From an uncultured Clostridia bacterium (lineage in GTDB: Bacteria; Bacillota; Clostridia; Christensenellales; Borkfalkiaceae), in contig CANRJR010000001.1 in NCBI GenBank assembly GCA_947631005.1, positions 96,167 through 160,166 of the forward strand: DNA of 64,000 bases, given 5' to 3'. The position numbers and the translations under genes were made by a program. Under the pieces are notes generated by a model. That model worked only from the letters and a program-made list of their open reading frames with translations, was not told where the DNA came from and ran no database searches. Below are positions 25,096-33,981 of this stretch, in pieces; position 1 is the first letter of the stretch, and the number at the start of each line of letters is the position of its first letter.

Positions 25096-25157
25096 CCCTT
25101 GTAGAACAGCCGCACGAGACAGCCGAGCACGCGCGGCAACTTAATGCAGACGATCAT
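25092..25157 (-). CDS. spoVM: Stage V sporulation protein SpoVM (21 residues)
   Basis: Too short for the ORF track. ATG 25157 with AGGAGGAAAC immediately upstream encodes MIVCIKLPRVLGCLVRLFYK plus a final Gly. It matches the amphipathic SpoVM helix (the Bacillus protein has TIKLPKFLGGIVRAM), including the key proline (P8 here). SpoVM recognises the convex forespore membrane and anchors the SpoIVA coat base. Position confirms it: Bacillus has the same thiN-spoVM-rpmB order. It overlaps thiN and the dipeptidase gene by ATGA on both sides. The C terminus is about five residues shorter than in Bacillus. Confidence 0.92.
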   Translation of the reverse strand: MIVCIKLPRVLGCLVRLFYKG

Positions 25158-25777
25158 GTTTCCTCCTCGCTGATGATGACGAGCACGTATCCCTTGCTCA
25201 CCCGAAACGAAAACGCTTCTTCAACCGTAAGATTGGAGATCCCGCGCGTCGAGCCGTAGCGCAGCCACAGGTCGTCGGAGGCGTATTTGAGCCCCCGCAT
25301 ATTCATGATATGCGCGTCGCCGCCGAAAGGCAACAGCGAAACGGTCTGCCCCGTTTTACAGGCGACCCGCCTCTCCCCCTCGCCGCAGACGAAGTAGCGC
25401 GTGCCGCTCCCGACGAGCGTGGCGCACGCGCCCCCCTTTACCGCCTTCAACAGGAGGTGCAAATTGCCGAGAAAGTGATCGCTCCGCTTCCCCTCTCCCC
25501 CGTAAAAGGAGATGTCTTTCGCGCCGAGCCCGAGCGCGCGGGAAACGGCGAGTTCGCCGTCCGTCTCGTCCTTTTCGGAGGGAAATACGGCGAGCGGCGC
25601 GGGGACGGGAAGGATGGCGAGGGAATCGAAATCGCCGAGATTTTCGTCGATCCGCACCCGTCCGTGCGCCCACGCATACGCCCCGTCGCAACAGATGACG
25701 TACGCGTTTTCGCAGGGGATGTCGCCCAAATAGGGCTCGCCGTTCAAGAGGATAACGGCGCGCCGAAGCCCGCTCAT
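25154..25777 (-). CDS. thiN: Thiamine pyrophosphokinase
   Basis: 207 residues. Motifs of the family: VICCDGAYAWA, ENLGDFDSLA, EKDETDGELA and KRSDHFLGNLHLL. Converts thiamine to thiamine pyrophosphate with ATP. The track's long ORF starts inside rpe; the true start is ATG 25777, which overlaps the rpe stop (ATGA). No thiamine riboswitch is visible, as expected inside an operon. Confidence 0.93.
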   Translation of the reverse strand: MSGLRRAVILLNGEPYLGDIPCENAYVICCDGAYAWAHGRVRIDENLGDFDSLAILPVPAPLAVFPSEKDETDGELAVSRALGLGAKDISFYGGEGKRSDHFLGNLHLLLKAVKGGACATLVGSGTRYFVCGEGERRVACKTGQTVSLLPFGGDAHIMNMRGLKYASDDLWLRYGSTRGISNLTVEEAFSFRVSKGYVLVIISEEET

Positions 25778-26424
25778 CCGCGCAGCCTCCGAATGGTCGC
25801 CGCCATGTCGGCGGCGCGGAACACCGTGCTCCCCGCGACAATGACGTTCGCCCCCGCCGCGATCACCTCTTTCACGTTGTCCTCGGTGATGCCGCCGTCC
25901 ACCTCGATGTCGGCGTCCGCCCTGCCCGCCTCGATGCAATACGCGCGAAGCCGCGCGATCTTTTGGAGGGAGGCGGGGATAAATTTCTGCCCGCCCCAAC
26001 CGGGGACGACGCTCATCACGAGCAGCATATCCGCCTCGCGGACGGCGGGGAAGATCGCCTCGACGGGGGTGGCGGGATTGAGCACCGCCCCCGCCTTCAC
26101 GCCGCTCGCGCGGATGGCACGCAGCGTTTTTACGAGATCGGCGCACGCCTCGACGTGCACGGTGATGATGTCCGCGCCCGCCTTGACGAACGCCTGAACG
26201 CGGGTCTCGGGCGACGTGACCATGAGATGGCAGTCGAGCGGGAGAGAGGTGTGCGGACGGATCGCCCCGACCATTTGGTCGCCGAACGTGATGGGAGGCA
26301 CGAAATTGCCGTCCATCACGTCGCAATGGACGTAATCCGCCCCGCTTTCCTGCAATTTTTGTACGGTTTTCCCCACTTCGGAGAAGTCGCTCGCCAAGAT
26401 CGAAGGCGCAATTTTTACATTCAT
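25774..26424 (-). CDS. rpe: Ribulose-phosphate 3-epimerase
   Basis: 216 residues of TIM-barrel fold: KIAPSILASDF, HCDVMDGNFVPP, CHLMVTSPE, VMSVVPGWGGQKF, EVDGGI and ANVIVAGSTVF. Interconverts ribulose-5-phosphate and xylulose-5-phosphate in the pentose phosphate pathway. The start is ATG 26424 with GGGAGGAACGGT, overlapping the rlmN stop. In Bacillus prpC-prkC-rsgA separate rlmN from rpe; here they are absent. Confidence 0.96.
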   Translation of the reverse strand: MNVKIAPSILASDFSEVGKTVQKLQESGADYVHCDVMDGNFVPPITFGDQMVGAIRPHTSLPLDCHLMVTSPETRVQAFVKAGADIITVHVEACADLVKTLRAIRASGVKAGAVLNPATPVEAIFPAVREADMLLVMSVVPGWGGQKFIPASLQKIARLRAYCIEAGRADADIEVDGGITEDNVKEVIAAGANVIVAGSTVFRAADMAATIRRLRG

Positions 26425-27467
26425 ACCGTTCCTCCCTTTCGTTTCAGATATCCCGCGCGCAGTTGCCCGCACGCGCCGCCGACGTCCGCTCCCATACTGC
26501 GGCGGACGGTTGCCGAAATGCCCTGCCGTTCGAGCGTGCCCAAAAAGCGGTAGGCGTCCTTTTCGGAAACCCCTTTCAGGTCGCGCTCTTTCACCTCGTT
26601 GAGACGGATGAGGTTGACGTGACAGGGCTTGCCTTTGAGCAACGCCGCCAGCGCGAGCGCGTGCGCCTCGTCGGCGTTTTCGCCCGCGATGAGGCTGTAC
26701 TCGAAGATATATCTGCGCCCCGTCGCCCGAAAATACACGTCGCACGCTTCGAGGATCTCTGCGATCGTATATTTGTTGGCGACGGGCATGATGCGGGCGC
26801 GTTCCGCGTCCGTCGCGGCGTGAAGCGACACCGTGAGGTTGAGCGGGATCTCCTCCTGCGCAAACCGCTTCATGGCGGGCACGATCCCGCAGGTGGACAG
26901 GCTGACGTTGCGCGCGCTGATACAGATGCCGCCCTCGCGGGTGAGATTTCTCAAAAACCGCACCACGTTGTCGTAATTGTCGAACGGTTCGCCGCTTCCC
27001 ATGAGCACGACGTTGGTCACGGCGCGCCGTTTGAGCGTTCCCCCCTCGGCGCGGTTGACGGCGAGCACCTCGCAGAGGATCTCCCCCGCCGTGAGGTCGC
27101 GCACCCTGCCGCCGAGCGTGGAGGCGCAGAACTTGCACCCCATGCGGCAGCCGACCTGCGTGGAGACGCATTGGGTATTGCCGTAGCGGTAGCGCATGAG
27201 CACACCCTCGATGAGATTGCCGTCCCAGAGTTCGAACAAAAACTTCTTCGTCCCGTCGCGGGAGACAAAGGTCTCCTTGATCCGCACGGGGACGTCGGCA
27301 TACGTGTCCAGGAGGGCTTGGCGCAGGGAAGCCGAAACGGGGATCTCCGAGATCGTCTTCCCCTGCATGAGCCCCTCATAGAGCTGACGGGCGCGGAAAG
27401 GCGGCTCGCCGTATTCTTCGACGAGCGCGGTCAATTCTTGGGGGGACAGATCTTGCAATATCTTCAT
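26421..27467 (-). CDS. rlmN: Dual-specificity 23S rRNA/tRNA adenine-C2 methyltransferase RlmN
   Basis: 348 residues. A radical-SAM enzyme with CRMGCKFC (the CxxxCxxC cluster motif), GSGEPFDNYDNV and a conserved second Cys near the C terminus (GACGQL). Methylates A2503 of 23S rRNA and A37 of some tRNAs. The start is ATG 27467, overlapping the rsmB stop; the longer track ORF begins within rsmB. RlmN rather than Cfr by context. Confidence 0.95.
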   Translation of the reverse strand: MKILQDLSPQELTALVEEYGEPPFRARQLYEGLMQGKTISEIPVSASLRQALLDTYADVPVRIKETFVSRDGTKKFLFELWDGNLIEGVLMRYRYGNTQCVSTQVGCRMGCKFCASTLGGRVRDLTAGEILCEVLAVNRAEGGTLKRRAVTNVVLMGSGEPFDNYDNVVRFLRNLTREGGICISARNVSLSTCGIVPAMKRFAQEEIPLNLTVSLHAATDAERARIMPVANKYTIAEILEACDVYFRATGRRYIFEYSLIAGENADEAHALALAALLKGKPCHVNLIRLNEVKERDLKGVSEKDAYRFLGTLERQGISATVRRSMGADVGGACGQLRAGYLKRKGGTV

Positions 27468-28675
27468 GTCTCTCTCCCGAGCGCGGCGACGTAAAATCCC
27501 GCGCCGAACGCCGTATCCGGCAAAAATTGCAACCCGTATGCCGTTCTTTCGTGCGCGAGCGGACTTTCGCACGGCAGTACGGAAAACGCCGCGTGGCAAG
27601 ACAAAAATTCGCCGACCGCGCCGTCGTTCTCCCGCGGCAAAACAGAGCACGTCGCGTAGTAGAGCGCGCCGCCCCGACGCACATAGCGGGCGCAGTTTTC
27701 GAGAATGGCGCGTTGCAGGGCGATGAGGGCGGGCATGTCCTCCTCCCGCCGCCGCAGGGGCAGATCGGGATTTTCGGCGACCGTCCCCAGCCCCGAACAG
27801 GGCACGTCGCACAACACGGCGTCGAACGCCCCCTCCCATTCGGGACAAAAGACCGCGGAATCGCAGACGCGGGTCTCCACGTCCGCACCCATGCGCCTTG
27901 CGTAGCTCCCGATGAGGGCGGCGCGGTGGGGATATACGTCGCATGCGACGACCGTTTGGCAGCGTTCTTTGAGCAAAACCGCCTTCCCCCCGGGCGCGGC
28001 GCAGGCGTCGAGCAAGCGCGCGCAGGGCGCGACGACGGACGCGACGGCGACAGAGCCGACCGACTGAAAGGTGTAGTCCCCGCGGGCAAATCCCTCGTCC
28101 CGCGAAAAGTTACGGAAAATTTTCACATTCGGGAAAGGCGTGTCCTCGTGCGGCAGAGAGAGGTAACGCTCCATGCCGCGCACGAAGCGGACGCTCACGC
28201 CGCGGCTCTTTGCGAGCAGGATCGCGGGGGCGCGCTCCCCGTACGCCGCCTGTATTTCGCGCACCGCAAAGAGCGGGAAGTTGCTCGCGACGGAGAGCCC
28301 CTCTTCCCCCGCGGGCAAATGCACTTTTTTCTCGTCGAAGGCGCGCAAAAAGGCGTTTACGAATCCCGCCGCGCCCCCCTTGCCGAGCTCTTTCACGAGC
28401 GCGACCGCCTCGTCGGTGACGGCATAGCGCGGCATATCGCAATAGAGCAGACCGCAGAGGGCGAGTTTGAGCGCGATCCGCACGGGCGTCTTGGGCGACC
28501 GCGCCGCGAACGTCCCGATACAGAGGGAGAGATAGCGGTCGTGTTCGAGCACGCCGTACACGAGCTTGACCGTTCTGCCGTGCGCGGGCGGGAGATGTTG
28601 GAGGGCGATCTTCAAATGCGCGCCCTTGCCGTACACCTCGGATAAAATTTTATACGGGTCGAGAAAGAGGCTCAA
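27464..28675 (-). CDS. rsmB: 16S rRNA cytosine-C5 methyltransferase RsmB
   Basis: 403 residues. An N-terminal NusB-like domain (to about 140) is followed by an RsmB/Fmu methyltransferase with LLDACAAPGGKA (SAM site), CDVPCSGLGTV (catalytic Cys) and YATCSVLPREND (second Cys). Methylates C967 (E. coli numbering). The start appears to be TTG 28675 with AGGGGG upstream and overlaps fmt by 26 bases; no suitable ATG is near. Confidence 0.93.
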   Translation of the reverse strand: MSLFLDPYKILSEVYGKGAHLKIALQHLPPAHGRTVKLVYGVLEHDRYLSLCIGTFAARSPKTPVRIALKLALCGLLYCDMPRYAVTDEAVALVKELGKGGAAGFVNAFLRAFDEKKVHLPAGEEGLSVASNFPLFAVREIQAAYGERAPAILLAKSRGVSVRFVRGMERYLSLPHEDTPFPNVKIFRNFSRDEGFARGDYTFQSVGSVAVASVVAPCARLLDACAAPGGKAVLLKERCQTVVACDVYPHRAALIGSYARRMGADVETRVCDSAVFCPEWEGAFDAVLCDVPCSGLGTVAENPDLPLRRREEDMPALIALQRAILENCARYVRRGGALYYATCSVLPRENDGAVGEFLSCHAAFSVLPCESPLAHERTAYGLQFLPDTAFGAGFYVAALGRET

Positions 28676-29564
28676 ACACGTCCCCCTTGCGAAGTTTTCT
28701 TCCGTTCAAAAAGGCGGTATCCGACATGCGTTTCCCGCCTGCGGGTTGCAAATCGGAGATGCGCACCGCGCCGCTGCCGCATTGCACGACGAGGGTTTTG
28801 GTATCCGAGAGCACCGTCCCCGCGGACATGCCCCCCTCCCCTGCGCATACCTCGGCGAAGTAGAAGTTGAGCGTGAGCCCCCCGATGACGCCAAAGGCGC
28901 ACGGCGCGGGCGAAAGACCACGGATGAGCGCGCTCACCTCGGCGGCGGGACGGGAAAAATCCACCTGCTCCCGCGCCACTTTTTTGCAGACGAAGCCCTC
29001 CCCCTGCGGAACGAGAGGAGCGCGCCCGACCATCGGCAACGCCTTTACGATGAGTTCCGCGCCGAGTGCGGCGAGCCGTTCGGTGAGCGTGCCGCAGGTG
29101 TCGCGCGGGGAAATGGGCGTTTCGCATTGCAAGAGCATGTCGCCCGTATCGAGCCCGCGTTCGGTTTTCATGATGGTGACGCCCGTCTTTTCGCACCCGT
29201 CGAGGATGGCGCGCGCGATGGGAGCCGCGCCGCGGTAGGCGGGAAGCAGGGAGGCGTGCACGTTCCATACGCCGAGCGGGAACAAGTCGAGGATCTCCTG
29301 CGTGAGGATCTGTCCGTAGGCGCAGGTCACCATGAGATCGGCGGGAGGCAGGCAATTTGCCTCCTCTTTGAGACGGGCGGGCTGCAACACGGGAATGCCG
29401 AGGGAGAGTGCCGTCTCCTTGACGGGCGAGGGCGTTACGATCCCCTTTCTGCCCTGCGGCTTGTCGGGTTGGGTGAGCACGGCGACGACGTCATACCCCG
29501 CCGCGTGCAGAGCTTTGAGGGAGGGTACGGCAAAGGAAGGCGTACCCGCAAACAGAATGCGCAT
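28650..29564 (-). CDS. fmt: Methionyl-tRNA formyltransferase
   Basis: 304 residues. MRILFAGTPSFAVPSLKAL, VHASLLPAYRGAAPI and GVTIMKTERGLDTGD are family signatures, followed by the C-terminal tRNA-binding domain. Formylates Met-tRNAi for translation initiation. Its ATG shares one base with the def stop (TGATG). Confidence 0.97.
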   Translation of the reverse strand: MRILFAGTPSFAVPSLKALHAAGYDVVAVLTQPDKPQGRKGIVTPSPVKETALSLGIPVLQPARLKEEANCLPPADLMVTCAYGQILTQEILDLFPLGVWNVHASLLPAYRGAAPIARAILDGCEKTGVTIMKTERGLDTGDMLLQCETPISPRDTCGTLTERLAALGAELIVKALPMVGRAPLVPQGEGFVCKKVAREQVDFSRPAAEVSALIRGLSPAPCAFGVIGGLTLNFYFAEVCAGEGGMSAGTVLSDTKTLVVQCGSGAVRISDLQPAGGKRMSDTAFLNGRKLRKGDVFEPLSRPV

Positions 29565-30019
29565 CAGTCCTCCGCGTCGCGGATGTTCTCCGCTTTATCG
29601 GTATAGAGTATGCCGTCGAGGTGGTCGAGTTCGTGGCAGACGGCGCGGGCGAAGAAGTCGCGCGCGACGATGGAATACTTGTCTCCCTTGCGGTCTTGGA
29701 ACAGGATCTTCACCTTGGAGGGACGGCGCACCGTGCCCGCCTTGCCGCGCACGGACAGACAGCCCTCCGCGCCGACCTGCTCCCCCTTTTGCCAGACGAA
29801 CACGGGATTGATGAATTCAAAATATCCCTCGTCGACGAGCACGACGACGGCGCGGACGGGAACGCCGACCTGCGGCGCGGCAAGCCCCGCCCCCTGTGCG
29901 TCGAGCAAGGTCTCTTTCATATCGTCGAGAAGCCGCCCGAGCTCCCCGTCGAAGCGTTCCACTGGTTTGCAGGTTTCGCGGAGGACGGGCGCGCCCACCT
30001 GTACGATTTCACGGATCAT
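29564..30019 (-). CDS. def: Peptide deformylase
   Basis: 151 residues with GAGLAAPQVGVP (motif 1), EGCLSVRG (motif 2) and CHELDHLDG (motif 3, metal site HExxH). Removes the N-formyl group from new proteins. It sits 23 bases after priA and directly before fmt, the usual order. Confidence 0.97.
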   Translation of the reverse strand: MIREIVQVGAPVLRETCKPVERFDGELGRLLDDMKETLLDAQGAGLAAPQVGVPVRAVVVLVDEGYFEFINPVFVWQKGEQVGAEGCLSVRGKAGTVRRPSKVKILFQDRKGDKYSIVARDFFARAVCHELDHLDGILYTDKAENIRDAED

Positions 30020-30042
30020 AATGTCTCCTTTGCGCCTTGCGC

Positions 30043-32202
30043 CTAATTGAGATTCGCGGGATTTTCCTCGACATAGACGAGGACGTTCTTATATTTTACG
30101 TCGCACGCGGCGTACACCTCTTTGAGAAGAGAGGGGTCGAGCAGCCGCATGAGAACTTGAAAGCGGTATTTGTTGCGGATGCGCCCGATGGGCGAACGCA
30201 TCTGGCGGAAGAAGAGAAATTTTTGCGGATCGGCGTCGTAGATGCGGCGCAAGCGTTCATGCACTTCCTTGATGGCGTACGCCGTCTCCCGCTCGTCGTC
30301 GCCCGAAGCCATCACCCGCACGATGCGCGCAAAGGGAGGAAACCCCGTCGCCGCGCGCATGGAGATCTCGTGTTCGTAAAATCCCTCGTAGTCGTACCGC
30401 GCGGCAAAGCGGAGAATGTAATTTTCGGGGTCGTAGGTCTGCAAAACGACCTCCCCCGCCGCCTGCGCCCTGCCGCTCCTGCCCGCCACCTGCGTGATGA
30501 GCTGGAAGGTGCGCTCCCCGCTCCTGTAATCGGGGAAGTGCAGGCTCATATCCGCATCGAGCACGCCCACGAGGGTGACCTGCGGAAAATCGTGCCCCTT
30601 TGCGACCATTTGCGTTCCGACGAGGATATCCGCTTCCCGCCGCGCGAACTGTTGCAGAATGCGGAAATGCCCCTCCTTGCCGCTCGTCGTATCGACGTCC
30701 ATCCGCAAGACGCGGGCGGCGGGATAGAGCTTTTTGAGCTCGGCGGCGACCCGTTGCGTCCCCGTCCCCACATAGCGGATACGCCTGTCGCCGCATTGCG
30801 GACAGGCGGCGGGCATCTTGTACCGCGCCCCGCAGTAGTGGCATTTGAGGCAGTCCTCGTCGCTGTGATAGGTGAGCGCGACGTCGCAATTTTCGCACTT
30901 GGCAACATAGCCGCAGCTCTGGCAGATGACCGTCTGCGAATATCCCCTGCGGTTGAGAAAGAGAATGGCTTGGTTGTGTTCGGAAAGACACCGCGCGAGC
31001 TTTTCGCGCAGAACGGAGGAAAACGCCGTGGCGTTCCCCCGCCGCACCTCGCGGCGCATGTCGACGATGGAGACCGCGGGCAGGGGACGGGCGTTGATAC
31101 GGTCGGGCATGGTGACGAGCCCGAACTCCCCCTCCGCCGCGCGGCGGTAGGTTTCGACGGCGGGCGTCGCGCTTCCGAGCACGAGCTTACACCCGTTGTA
31201 CTGCGCGCGCAGACGGGCGACGTCGAACGTATGATAGCGGGGCGCGCTCTCCGAGGAATAGCTTCCGTCGTGCTCCTCGTCGATGACGATGATCCCCACG
31301 TTCTCGACGGGCGCGAACACCGCCGAACGCGCGCCGATCGCGATGCGGGCGTCCCCCGCGCGCAAGCGTTGCCATTCGTCGAACCGCTCGCCCGCCGAAA
31401 GTCCGCTGTGCAAAATGGCGGCGGCACGCCCGAAGCGGGCGCGAAGCTGCATGAGCATTTGCGGCGTGAGCGAGATCTCGGGCACGAGAAAGATCGCCGT
31501 CTGCCCCCGCGCGAGAGCCTTGGCGATGAGATGCAAATACACCTCGGTCTTGCCGCTCCCCGTCACGCCGAAGACCAGCGTGACCGTCTTTTGGGTGTTT
31601 TCGATGTATTCCACCGCCCTTTTCTGGGCGGCGGTGAGGGGATGCTCCCCCTGCGTTTCGGACTGTCCGCGGTAGGGATCGCGGAAAGAGCGGCGGCGTT
31701 CCAGACGGATCGCCCCCTTTTCCGCAAGCGACTTGACCGCCGCCGCGCCGAACCGTTCGCGCAAAGCCGCCGCGTCCGCCTCTTTTTTCTCCCGCAAAAA
31801 GGAGAGAAGTTCGCTCTGGCGGGGGGCGCGGGACACGTCTGCCTCGCCCGCAAAGACGGCGACGGTGCGGTAGGATTCGCTCACCTTGCCCGTCCGCATT
31901 TCTGCGGGGAGGAAGAGACGGAGCGCGGCGGCAAGCGGGACGCGGTAGCGCGCGGCGATCTTGCGCGCGATCGAAAGATTTTCCTCGGTGAGGGCGGGGA
32001 TCTCGTCGGCGGCGCGGATGACCTTTTTCACCCGTTCCGCGGGGAGATCGGAGGTCTCCTTGACGCGCATGACGAAGCCCGTCGTCACGCCGTTCCCGAA
32101 CGGCACGACGACGCGCATTCCCGCGGCGAGCGAGCCGCATGCGTAATCGAAGATTTTATCGACGTCGCTGTGGGCGACGTCTACGATGACCTCTGCGTAC
32201 AT
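30043..32202 (-). CDS. priA: Primosomal replication restart helicase PriA
   Basis: 719 residues. An N-terminal DNA-binding region precedes the helicase motor with GVTGSGKTEVYL, VIDEEHDGSY (DEEH) and QVAGRSGRA. The paired zinc ribbons are clear (CQSCGYVAKCENC and CHYCGARYKMPAACPQC). Reloads the replisome at stalled forks. First gene of the run down to the dipeptidase; separated from rpoZ by a terminator. No clear own promoter was found. Confidence 0.97.
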   Translation of the reverse strand: MYAEVIVDVAHSDVDKIFDYACGSLAAGMRVVVPFGNGVTTGFVMRVKETSDLPAERVKKVIRAADEIPALTEENLSIARKIAARYRVPLAAALRLFLPAEMRTGKVSESYRTVAVFAGEADVSRAPRQSELLSFLREKKEADAAALRERFGAAAVKSLAEKGAIRLERRRSFRDPYRGQSETQGEHPLTAAQKRAVEYIENTQKTVTLVFGVTGSGKTEVYLHLIAKALARGQTAIFLVPEISLTPQMLMQLRARFGRAAAILHSGLSAGERFDEWQRLRAGDARIAIGARSAVFAPVENVGIIVIDEEHDGSYSSESAPRYHTFDVARLRAQYNGCKLVLGSATPAVETYRRAAEGEFGLVTMPDRINARPLPAVSIVDMRREVRRGNATAFSSVLREKLARCLSEHNQAILFLNRRGYSQTVICQSCGYVAKCENCDVALTYHSDEDCLKCHYCGARYKMPAACPQCGDRRIRYVGTGTQRVAAELKKLYPAARVLRMDVDTTSGKEGHFRILQQFARREADILVGTQMVAKGHDFPQVTLVGVLDADMSLHFPDYRSGERTFQLITQVAGRSGRAQAAGEVVLQTYDPENYILRFAARYDYEGFYEHEISMRAATGFPPFARIVRVMASGDDERETAYAIKEVHERLRRIYDADPQKFLFFRQMRSPIGRIRNKYRFQVLMRLLDPSLLKEVYAACDVKYKNVLVYVEENPANLN

Positions 32203-32212
32203 ATCCGCTATG

Positions 32213-32234
32213 AAAAAGCCCCCGTGCGGGGCTT
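32213..32234 (-). terminator. Terminator between rpoZ and priA
   Basis: AAGCCCC-GCACG-GGGGCTT followed by TTT on the minus strand, right after the rpoZ stop. Confidence 0.75.
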
Positions 32235-32237
32235 GTT

Positions 32238-32459
32238 TCAGTCATTCACGCATTTGACCTTGCCGTTCATGACTTCTTGGCAGGCGAGGACGATCTCCTT
32301 TTGCTTGCCGGGAAGTTCGGTCGCGCCCGTCGACTGCATCTGTTCGATGATCTGCCGCGTACGCTTTGCGATGACGACGCACAGCTCGTATCTGGAAACG
32401 GGCGATTCCTCGCTCCCGAGTTTTCTGACGAGCGCGTCTACCGACGGTTCATTGATCAT
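32238..32459 (-). CDS. rpoZ: RNA polymerase omega subunit
   Basis: 73 residues with the omega core SRYELCVVIAKRTRQI and a conserved N-terminal INEPSVDALV. Supports RNA polymerase assembly. Twelve bases after gmk; the gmk-rpoZ order is conserved. coaBC, next in many Firmicutes, is absent here. Confidence 0.92.
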   Translation of the reverse strand: MINEPSVDALVRKLGSEESPVSRYELCVVIAKRTRQIIEQMQSTGATELPGKQKEIVLACQEVMNGKVKCVND

Positions 32460-32471
32460 ATTGTCACACTC

Positions 32472-33032
32472 CTACTTGTTTTGTTCTGTTGCGATGATCT
32501 CGCGCACCTTGCGGAGAGCCTCTTCGAGCGTATCGTTTACGACGACGTAGTCGTAAAGGTCGCATTGTCCGAGTTCGTATCTCACCCTCTGCAAGCGGCT
32601 CTTTTTGGCTTCTTCCGTTTCGCTGCCCCGTCCGTCGAGCCGCGCCACGAGTGCCTCGGGCGTGGGGGGGACGATCATGATGAGCACGCTTTTGTCGGGC
32701 ATCAAACGCTTGCAGTTGAGCCCGCCCACGACGTCGATCTCCAAAATCACCGATCTCTCTTTCAGTTGGCGTTCCACGAAAGAGCGCGGCGTGCCGTAGA
32801 AATTGCCGAAGTGCTCGTCGTATTCGAGGAAGTCGTTCTCCTCGATGCGGCTGCGGAACTCCCGTTCGGTGATGAAATAATAGGAATCGCCCTCTTTTTC
32901 GCCTCTGCGCGGCGCGCGCGTCGTGCAAGATACCGATTTTGCGAGCGTTTTGTCGCATTCCATCAGCGCGTCGACGATCGTCCCCTTGCCTACCCCGGAG
33001 GGTCCCGAGATCACAAACAGTAAATTTCTCAT
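32472..33032 (-). CDS. gmk: Guanylate kinase
   Basis: 186 residues. P-loop SGPSGVGKGTIVDAL, GMP-binding TTRAPRRGEKEGDSYYF and lid SETEEAKKSRLQR. Phosphorylates GMP and dGMP. Two bases after yicC. A second guanylate-kinase-like domain occurs in the fusion gene at 60 kb. Confidence 0.97.
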   Translation of the reverse strand: MRNLLFVISGPSGVGKGTIVDALMECDKTLAKSVSCTTRAPRRGEKEGDSYYFITEREFRSRIEENDFLEYDEHFGNFYGTPRSFVERQLKERSVILEIDVVGGLNCKRLMPDKSVLIMIVPPTPEALVARLDGRGSETEEAKKSRLQRVRYELGQCDLYDYVVVNDTLEEALRKVREIIATEQNK

Positions 33033-33034
33033 GC

Positions 33035-33907
33035 TTACTCCAAATTCTGGATCTGTTCGCGGACCTTTTCGATCTCGTTCTTCATTTCGAGCGCGTACTT
33101 GGTAACTTCCCCGTCGTTGGATTTACTGCAAACGGTATTGCATTCGCGGTTGAATTCCTGAATGAGGAAGTCGAGTTTTCTCCCCACCGTGTCGCTCTCG
33201 CAGATCTTGTAGAACTCCTCGATGTGCGATTTGAGACGGGTGAGCTCTTCGTCGATGTTGCACTTGTCCGAATAGACCGCCGCCTCCGTTAAAATTCGCG
33301 TCTCGTCCACCTTGCCGTCCAGAAATTCCTCCATGCGTTCGGTCAGTTTTTTGCGGTATTCTTCGGCGACGCGCGGGGCGCGGACGGCGATCTTGTCGCG
33401 AAGCGCGGCGATCGCAGCCATGCGGGAAAGAAGATCGGCTTTGAGCCGTTCCCCCTCCGCCGCGCGCATTGCGGCATGCGCCCGCAACGCCTCTTTGAGC
33501 GCGCTTTCGAGCGCGGCTTTGAGCTCCTCGTCGAGCGACGCGCCGTCCTCCGCCTTTACCACGTCGGGCTGGCGCAGCAAAAAGGCGAGAGAAAGGTCGT
33601 CTTTGAGGGCGGGAAAGTTTTCCCGCAAAGTCTCTTGCGCCTGCACATAGGAACGGGCGAGCGCGAGATCGACGCAAAGCGGCTTGCTCTTTTCCCGCTT
33701 GTCGGAATAAGAGACGAACACGTCGACATGCCCGCGCGATATGCAAGCGCGCACGAGCGAACGCACCGTCTCCTCCGCGGCGAGAAATACGCGGGGGCTC
33801 TTTACGGCGAGGTCGAGATAGCGGTTGTTCACCGAACGGACCTCCGCGACGAGCTCTACGCCGCCGCTGCGGTATTCTCCCTTTCCGTACCCCGTCATAC
33901 TGTACAT
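33035..33907 (-). CDS. yicC: YicC family endoribonuclease
   Basis: 290 residues. N-terminal MTGYGKGEY and VEVRSVNNRYLD-type start (here VRSVNNRYLDLAVKSP), C-terminal RKLDFLIQEFNRECNTVCSK. YicC/YloC proteins are RNases linked to stationary-phase survival. First gene of yicC-gmk-rpoZ. remA, which lies between them in Bacillus, is missing. ATG 33907 or 33898 could be the start; the AAGGAG is somewhat distant from both. Confidence 0.93.
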   Translation of the reverse strand: MYSMTGYGKGEYRSGGVELVAEVRSVNNRYLDLAVKSPRVFLAAEETVRSLVRACISRGHVDVFVSYSDKREKSKPLCVDLALARSYVQAQETLRENFPALKDDLSLAFLLRQPDVVKAEDGASLDEELKAALESALKEALRAHAAMRAAEGERLKADLLSRMAAIAALRDKIAVRAPRVAEEYRKKLTERMEEFLDGKVDETRILTEAAVYSDKCNIDEELTRLKSHIEEFYKICESDTVGRKLDFLIQEFNRECNTVCSKSNDGEVTKYALEMKNEIEKVREQIQNLE

Positions 33908-33931
33908 GCTGCCGAAATTCTCCTTTGTTTT

Positions 33932-33960
33932 ATCATATCATATTCGCGCGGAATTGGCAA
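33932..33960 (-). promoter_or_regulatory. Promoter of yicC-gmk-rpoZ
   Basis: TTGCCA (33960-33955), 17-base spacer, TATGAT (33937-33932), 24 bases before the yicC ATG. Confidence 0.75.
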
Positions 33961-33981
33961 GCGGTTTGCGATTTTTTTCTG

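Noticed and set aside
25777-26424. TPP riboswitch for thiN
   Set aside because: No THI-box sequence; thiN is internal to a tightly overlapping operon.
30037-32550. Plus-strand 837-residue ORF opposite priA and rpoZ
   Set aside because: Antisense shadow of clear PriA and omega genes.
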